From assembly GCF_001704415.2 (NCBI RefSeq), contig NW_017189517.1, forward strand, positions 7,017,167-7,081,166: a stretch of DNA of 64,000 nt, given 5' to 3'. Below are positions 58,810 to 64,000 of the stretch, piece by piece. The notes under the pieces are model-generated. The model searched no databases and was not told the DNA's origin. It worked only from the letters and a program-made list of their open reading frames with translations. The DNA comes from Capra hircus (taxonomy: Eukaryota; Chordata; Mammalia; Artiodactyla; Bovidae). The stretch's first letter is position 1; each line of letters starts with the position of its first letter. The position numbers and the translations under genes were made by a program.

Positions 58810-59106
58810 TAGTGCTGTTCAATGGAAATATAATGCAAGCCACATATGTAATTCTCGATTTTCTAGTATCCACATTTAAAAAGGTAAATTAACTTTAATG
58901 ATATATTTTATTTAACCTAATATATTGAAAATATTTTCATTTCAACATGTAATCAATATAAAAATTACTAATGAGATATCTTATTTTTAGAATCTTGTAC
59001 TAAGTCTTTGAAATCCGTTGTGTGTTTTATATCTACAGTATACCTTGGTTCAGTCTCCATACATCACGTGGTCAGATAGGCACATGTGGCTAGTGGCTCT
59101 AGTATT
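58810..59106 (+). mobile_element. hAT-Charlie-type (MER) transposon with both ends
   Basis: Left end tagtgctgttcaatggaaat, right end tctagtattggacagtgcc: imperfect terminal inverted repeats. The middle (acatgtaatcaatataaaaa, tacatcacgtggtcag) matches the known non-autonomous family pattern. Confidence 0.7.
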
Positions 59107-59589
59107 GGACAGTGCCATCCTAGATGGACTTAAGCTACAGTTGGGATGGGGACTTATGATAATTCAAGGACACTGTCCTCCCTTGAGGGGTTTAACAGTA
59201 CGGCTATACTCAGCTCCATCCAGAATGAGAATTCCTGCTCTCAGATCCGAGATCATTGACCACTTTTCTTCAGTAACAGTGATTATGATTCTTATGCTAT
59301 ATACTGATTTTTCTATTTTTCTAAAAATATGCCTATAGTCAGCTGTAATTCTATGGACTTTTCCCCTTCATCACAGGATTTGATAAGGAGGGAAAGACCT
59401 TAAAGCCTGAAGTAGACAGGGCACAGAAAAAAGGAAAATACTTAATAGTAAATGCATAGTTTTTATTCCCTTTAACAGTCAGCAGTGCTTGTTGAGCAAC
59501 TACTATGTGTAAGGCAGTGTGCTTGATGCTATGAAGGATTATATTGCTGACATGAGCTTAGATTATACTCTTGTGAGTGAGACAGTGAA
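59107..59589. other. No gene recognised
   Basis: Single-copy-looking, with an L2-like ttgagcaactactatgtgta at 59492. Confidence 0.35.
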
Positions 59590-59772
59590 GTGAAAGTGTT
59601 AGTTGCTCATCTGTGTCCGACTCTGCGACCCCATGGACTATAGCCTGCCAGGCTCCTCTGTCCATGGGATTCTCCAGGCAAGAATACTGGAGTGGGTTGC
59701 CATTCCCTTCTCCAGGGGATCTTCCCAACCCAGGGACTGAACCTGGGTCTCCTGCATTGCAAGCAGATTCTT
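59590..59772 (-). mobile_element. Bov-tA SINE, head truncated
   Basis: agtgaaagtgttagttgctc to tctcctgcattgcaagcaga; the ccaccagggaag end is lost. Confidence 0.88.
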
Positions 59773-59821
59773 ATGAGTAATGCAGTACACAAGTATGTAG
59801 GCACACATGTGTGTACAGAAA

Positions 59822-59844
59822 TACACACACACACACACACTCAC
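59822..59844. repeat. CA microsatellite
   Basis: About 9 CA units then TCACACA. Confidence 0.8.
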
Positions 59845-60309
59845 ACAAATTCTAAGGTAAACACAATGTGCCTGAGTGCCATTACTAGAGGGGTACCACT
59901 TTTATTTGGGGCACAGACTAGGGGAGAGATTACTTCCATTTGAAGAGATTCAGAGGGTGGTTATGGAAGACATAATGAAACTGGGCCTTAAAGGATCAGT
60001 ATTTTCAGGTCAGTTAATTTAATGAGTTCCTCTCAACATATTCTACAGGATCAAATTTGAGATAGATCCTAACAGGGTGAAGTTCGCTGACTCCCTGAGG
60101 CTTTCTGCATGCATTTTCTGAACAGAGTCATTCTGGGGTGAAGCTTTGTTTTATTCCCATAATGTACCCTTGGTGCCAGAGACTCCACAGAGGCCAAGTT
60201 AGCTCCAACCTGGCATGCCTTTTCTGATGTTCGCTGTGACTGCAGGCTTTTCCTTTTCAAGCCAGGGCTCCAAACTTAGGCTATTTGATTAAAATTATGT
60301 TCTTTGATG

Positions 60310-60686
60310 GACCTAGAGATGATCATACTAAGTGAAGTAAGTTGGAGAAAGACCAATACCATACGATATCACGCATATGTGGAATTGTAAAAATAATACA
60401 AATGAACTTATTTACAAAACAGAAACAGACTCATAGACATAGAAAACAAACTTATGGTTACCAAAGGGGAAAGGTGAGGGGAAGAATAAATTATGAGTTT
60501 GGGATTAACAGATATGAGCTACTATACATAAAATAGATAAGCAAGAAGGACTTACTGTATAGCACAGGGAACTATATTCAGTATCTCATAAAATAATCTG
60601 TAATGGAAAATAATCTGAAAAAATATGAACAAAAGAATCACTTTGAAACTAGCACAATGTTGTAAATCAACGATACTTCAATAAAA
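60310..60686 (+). mobile_element. Artiodactyl L1 3' end with 19-bp TSD
   Basis: gacctagagatgatcatact through gttgtaaatcaacgatactt and aataaaaaaa. Flanks match at 18 of 19 bases (60291-60309, 60687-60705). Confidence 0.93.
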
Positions 60687-60799
60687 AAAATTATGTTTTT
60701 TGATGTGGTATTTTCCTGTTAGCTACTGATTATATCATGTCCATTGTTGGCTTTGGAAGGGGGAGTAGAGGACATTTAATTAATTGGTATTGTTTTTTA

Positions 60800-61030
60800 T
60801 ATCATTTAAAAGTTTATTTTATTTAGAGGATAATTACAGTATTGTGGTGGCTTTTGCCATACATCAGTATGAATTGACCATAGGTATACATGTGTCCCCT
60901 CCCTCCTGAGCCCCCATCCCACCTCTCCTCCCCATCCAACCCCTCCAGGTTGTCACAGAGCACCAACTTTGGGTGCCCTGCATCACACATCAGACTCCCA
61001 CTGGCTATCTGTTTTACATATAGTTATTAT
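60800..61030 (-). mobile_element. Ruminant L1-type 3'UTR fragment
   Basis: cattgtggtggcttttgcca-like, ccctccctcctgagccccca, ggttgtcacagagcaccaac: a reverse artiodactyl L1 3'UTR pattern. It ends exactly where BovB begins. Confidence 0.6.
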
Positions 61031-61480
61031 TACCAACAAAGGTCCATCTAATCAAAGCTATGGTTTTTCCAGTAATCATGTATGGATGTGAGAGTTGGAC
61101 TGTAAAGAAAGCTGAGCATTGAAGAACTGATGCTTTTGAACTATGGTGTTGGAGAAGATTCTTGAGAGTCCTTTGGACTGCAAGGAGATCCAACCAGTCC
61201 ATCCTAAAGGAAATCAGTCCTGAATATTCATTGGAAGGACTGATGCTAAAGCTGAAACTCCAACACTTTGGCCACCTGATGCAAAGAACTGATTCATTGG
61301 AAAAGACCCTGATGCTGGGAAAGATCGAAGGCGGGAGGAGAAGGGGATGACAGAGGAAGAGATGCTTGGATGGCATCACCAACATGACGGACATGAGCTT
61401 GAGTAGGCTCTGGGAGTTGGTGAAGGACAGGGAAGCCTGGCTTGCTGCAGTCCATGGGGTCACCAAGAGTCAGACATGAC
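61031..61480 (+). mobile_element. BovB LINE 3' end
   Basis: accaacaaaggtccatctaa, KAMVFPVIMYGCESWTVKKA region, recurrent TGA at 61348-61350, ends agacatgactgagagcatg. Confidence 0.9.
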
Positions 61481-61499
61481 TGAGAGCATGTTACAGTTT

Positions 61500-61690
61500 A
61501 CCAGGTGTTTTTGCATGGATGATTACATTTGATGCTTGTAGTTTCTTTATGTGACATTATTACAGGTAAGGAAATTGAGGCTCAGAAAGATATGCTGACT
61601 TAGCCCCAGATCATTGGCTAGTAACTGGTGAAACTGGATTCAAGCAAGACTTTTTGACTTCTTGGCCAGTGTCCTTACCATGCTCCTACC
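61500..61690 (-). repeat. MIR SINE
   Basis: ttattacaggtaaggaaatt, gaggctcagaaagatatgc, gattcaagcaagactttttg. Confidence 0.75.
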
Positions 61691-62539
61691 CTGCTTGTCT
61701 GCTTCCCCCAAGTCCTGTCCTTCAAGTGCCCAGAGATAAGGATATGCAGGCTAGCTCTCTGTTTAGCAATTTAATGAACATAAATCCCCGGACTAACAAT
61801 AGATACATTAGAGAGGGAGTATTCAGATTGTAAAACAATATTGCATTAGTTCAAAAAGTGAGCTCCACTGGAGAGATTAGCATACAATTTTACCAAAAAA
61901 TAATCTTATACCCAGCCACTAAAGAGGGCATTTATTAGGCAAAGTAAAATACACAGCTCCATGGGACAGGTCCTTACTTGATGTTGGCAAGAATAATTTC
62001 TTCATATTAGTCAGTTTTCTATTTCCAGAAATGTATTCTAACCTGAAATCAGTGGAGAATTTCAATTGAGTAGTTTTTTTTCTTTCTTTCTTCTGGGTGA
62101 AACACTTTTTTTCATACTCATGGAGTTTCTCAGGATGGAATACATTTTATTTTCCTAACCATAAAAGTAAAAACCATGGGTCTGTCCTTAGGAAATTTTG
62201 TGCCTGGTTCCTTGTTTTTGTATTTTCAATAGGTCTCAGCTTTTTAATTGGAGGTTCCCAGAGAAGCTGGCTGTGGCTCTTGCGTACCACGTGAAGTGTG
62301 TTTCTATGAAATGATGCTGATAGGCTCCTGAATCACTATCTTTTATAGATAGGAGCTAGTTCCTTGTTTTGGTGAAATTCCTTCTATTTCTCTTTTCAGT
62401 GGTGTTCTGAAGAATCATCAACCTTAACAGTGGCATGGAAGAATCAGATCTGACATATAATGCAGCCAATTAACAATAAAACCCTAGAAACACCAAAATC
62501 TACTGGCATAGGTCACAACCTTGTATATTTCATTTCTTA
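61691..62539. other. No gene recognised
   Basis: AT-rich single-copy-looking DNA. Confidence 0.4.
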
Positions 62540-62862
62540 TTGAAAGTGAAATTGAAAGTCGCTCAGTTGTGTCCAACTCTTTGTGACCTCATGGACTATA
62601 CAGTCCATGGAATTTTCCAGGCCAGAATACTGGAGTGGGTTGCCTTTCCCTTCTCCAGGGGATCTTCCCAACCCAGGGATCTAACCCAGGTCTCCCGCAT
62701 TGCAGATGGATTCTTTACCAGCTGAGCCACCAGGGAAGCCAAAGAATACTGGAGTGGGTAGCCTATCCCTTCTCCAGGGGATCTTCCCAACCCAGGAATC
62801 TAACCAGGGTCTCCTGCATTGCAGGTAGATTGTTTACCAACTGAGCTACCAGGGAATCTCAT
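62540..62862 (-). mobile_element. Bov-tA SINE with duplicated head unit
   Basis: A full reverse Bov-tA ends at ccaccagggaagcc (62739), then aagaatactggagtgggtag restarts the tRNA-like half and ends gagctaccagggaatctc. This resembles a known ruminant subfamily organisation. Confidence 0.88.
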
Positions 62863-63484
62863 TTGATATACGTCAAGATGAAGCAAATAAACAATTTTAA
62901 TGGGAGAGAAATGAAACTTCTGCTGTGTTAACTGTTGACCTATAATGTAGTAAGAAATGTTATTCATTTTCCTCCAAACTGCAATGTTAATGTATGGTTT
63001 CCATTGGCAAATAAAGATCAGCAGGTGACTAAGAAAATTAGGGGAAGAAATGTACTATTAAAATGATATATGATTGGATTTCTCTAAATGCAGTGTGGTT
63101 ATCTTAAAGCTCTCCCCTTAATTGAATATAATCAAGCATTTTCAAATGATGAAAGGTACAGTGCTGAGTAAATATTTCTAGGGGGTTTCTGTTCTGACAC
63201 AGAGAGGCTTTGAGTGCTATTTTGACCTATTATTAGTATTCCCTAGCAACATTCATCTCCAAGACTCAGAGCTTCTGGAAAAATTGTAACTGAAATTATA
63301 ATATTTTTTCTGCCTGCAAAAAGAAAGCAACGTTTAACACAGAAGGGACTGTGACTTTGTTAGACTAAGTCCTATAACCTGCCCTCTGATACCATGGTTC
63401 ATATCCATGTCAAGTCTTTTATTTATTGTTGAAGGAATTCCACATAAACTGAAGCTTTTGTACAGAATCATGTAGGAAAAGAAA
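62863..63484. other. No gene recognised
   Basis: AT-rich single-copy-looking DNA. Confidence 0.4.
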
Positions 63485-63610
63485 CCTGGACGAGGATTTA
63501 GGAGACTGGGTTCTCAGCTTTGTTCTGGCCCTAACTAACTCTGTGATTTGCCTTCTCTGGACTTTAGTTTCCTCATAGATAAAATGAGGGGAAGAATAGA
63601 CAGCAATATC
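63485..63610 (+). repeat. MIR fragment
   Basis: taactctgtgatttgccttc, agtttcctcatagataaaat. Confidence 0.7.
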
Positions 63611-63624
63611 TTTCTCCACTCCCC

Positions 63625-64000
63625 TCTACCAGCTTTATTGAAGTATAATTGGCAAAATTGTAAAATATTTAAAGTGTACAACCCGATGATTTGATATATG
63701 TACACACTGTGAAAGGATTCCCCCTTCCCAATGAGTTAATTAACATGCCCATCACCTGACTATTTACCTGTGTGTGTGTGAACAATTGTTTATTTTCTTA
63801 CCAAGTCTCAATTACACAATATGATGTTATCAATCATAGTCACCACGTATAATCTCGTTTTTAAATCTCTAAATTCTTCCTCTTCTTTGCTTCCATACTG
63901 CTACACGTAATCCACATCACTTATTCATTGGTCATGTGATTAACAGTCCTTCAGGTTCACAATTGGAGTAAAATGCTACTTTAGAGAAACTTGCCATAGT
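63625..64000 (-). mobile_element. L1 3' region, runs off window
   Basis: agctttattgaagtataatt, tgtacaacccgatgatttga, actgtgaaaggattccccc. Confidence 0.75.

Noticed and set aside
62540..62862. Tandem SINE at 62.6 kb as an unusual local duplication
   Set aside because: The duplicated tRNA-like half after gaagcc is a pattern I associate with a common ruminant SINE subfamily, so it is probably not local.
1..64000. CRISPR arrays, operons, phage or bacterial systems
   Set aside because: SINE and LINE content shows mammalian nuclear DNA. Repeated units are dispersed retrotransposons and no regular spacer pattern exists.

Overview
This is nuclear genomic DNA from a ruminant, most likely a bovid (cattle or a close relative). 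About twenty copies of the ruminant tRNA-derived/BovA SINEs (Bov-tA and Bov-A2), about eleven fragments of the BovB (RTE-type) LINE, about eleven CHR-type tRNA-Glu SINEs and several artiodactyl L1 3' ends are recognisable by eye, on a background of older mammalian MIR, L2, L1M and hAT/Tigger elements. This mixture is diagnostic of Ruminantia. The species and chromosome cannot be read from the sequence.

Only one convincing protein-coding gene is present: an intronless 277-codon reading frame at 49197-50030 on the + strand. It encodes a HAPSTR1 (C16orf72/TAPR1) family protein. The frame is uninterrupted, has a strong Kozak context, sits in a CpG island with GC boxes, and ends near two AATAAA signals. 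The absence of introns makes it the retrogene paralogue, HAPSTR2. In human HAPSTR2 is X-linked, so an X location is an inference. Family knowledge points to a role in nuclear stress signalling with the E3 ligase HUWE1.

Layout: 1-16.2 kb is dense in nested repeats, including a long BovB at 14.2-15.9 kb. 16.2-18.06 kb is almost repeat-free, with a perfect POU octamer. 18.06-33.3 kb is mixed: SINEs, BovB pieces (one with a 5' inversion, one internally deleted), MIR, L2, and a 370-bp TA-rich tract. 33.3-37.3 kb is one minus-strand L1 interrupted by a BovB, a CHR SINE and a Bov-tA. 37.3-43.3 kb is more L1, an LTR-like repeat, another BovB and a tower of nested insertions. 43.3-48.65 kb is AT-rich and almost repeat-free, leading into the GC-rich leader and gene at 48.65-50.4 kb. 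50.4-64 kb returns to SINE/L2/L1/BovB with single-copy gaps, including a recent 160-bp direct duplication at 54.3/54.7 kb.

Functionally the window reads as a gene-poor region holding one expressed-looking retrogene, candidate non-coding regulatory blocks at 16-18 kb and 43-48 kb, and a well-layered record of ruminant retrotransposition. No new enzymatic or defence system is visible. The most informative items are the retrogene and its leader, the repeat-poor blocks, and several unusual retrotransposon rearrangements. Repeat family names and boundaries come from pattern recognition without alignment; edges are good to about 5-20 bp where target-site duplications (TSDs) were found and coarser elsewhere.
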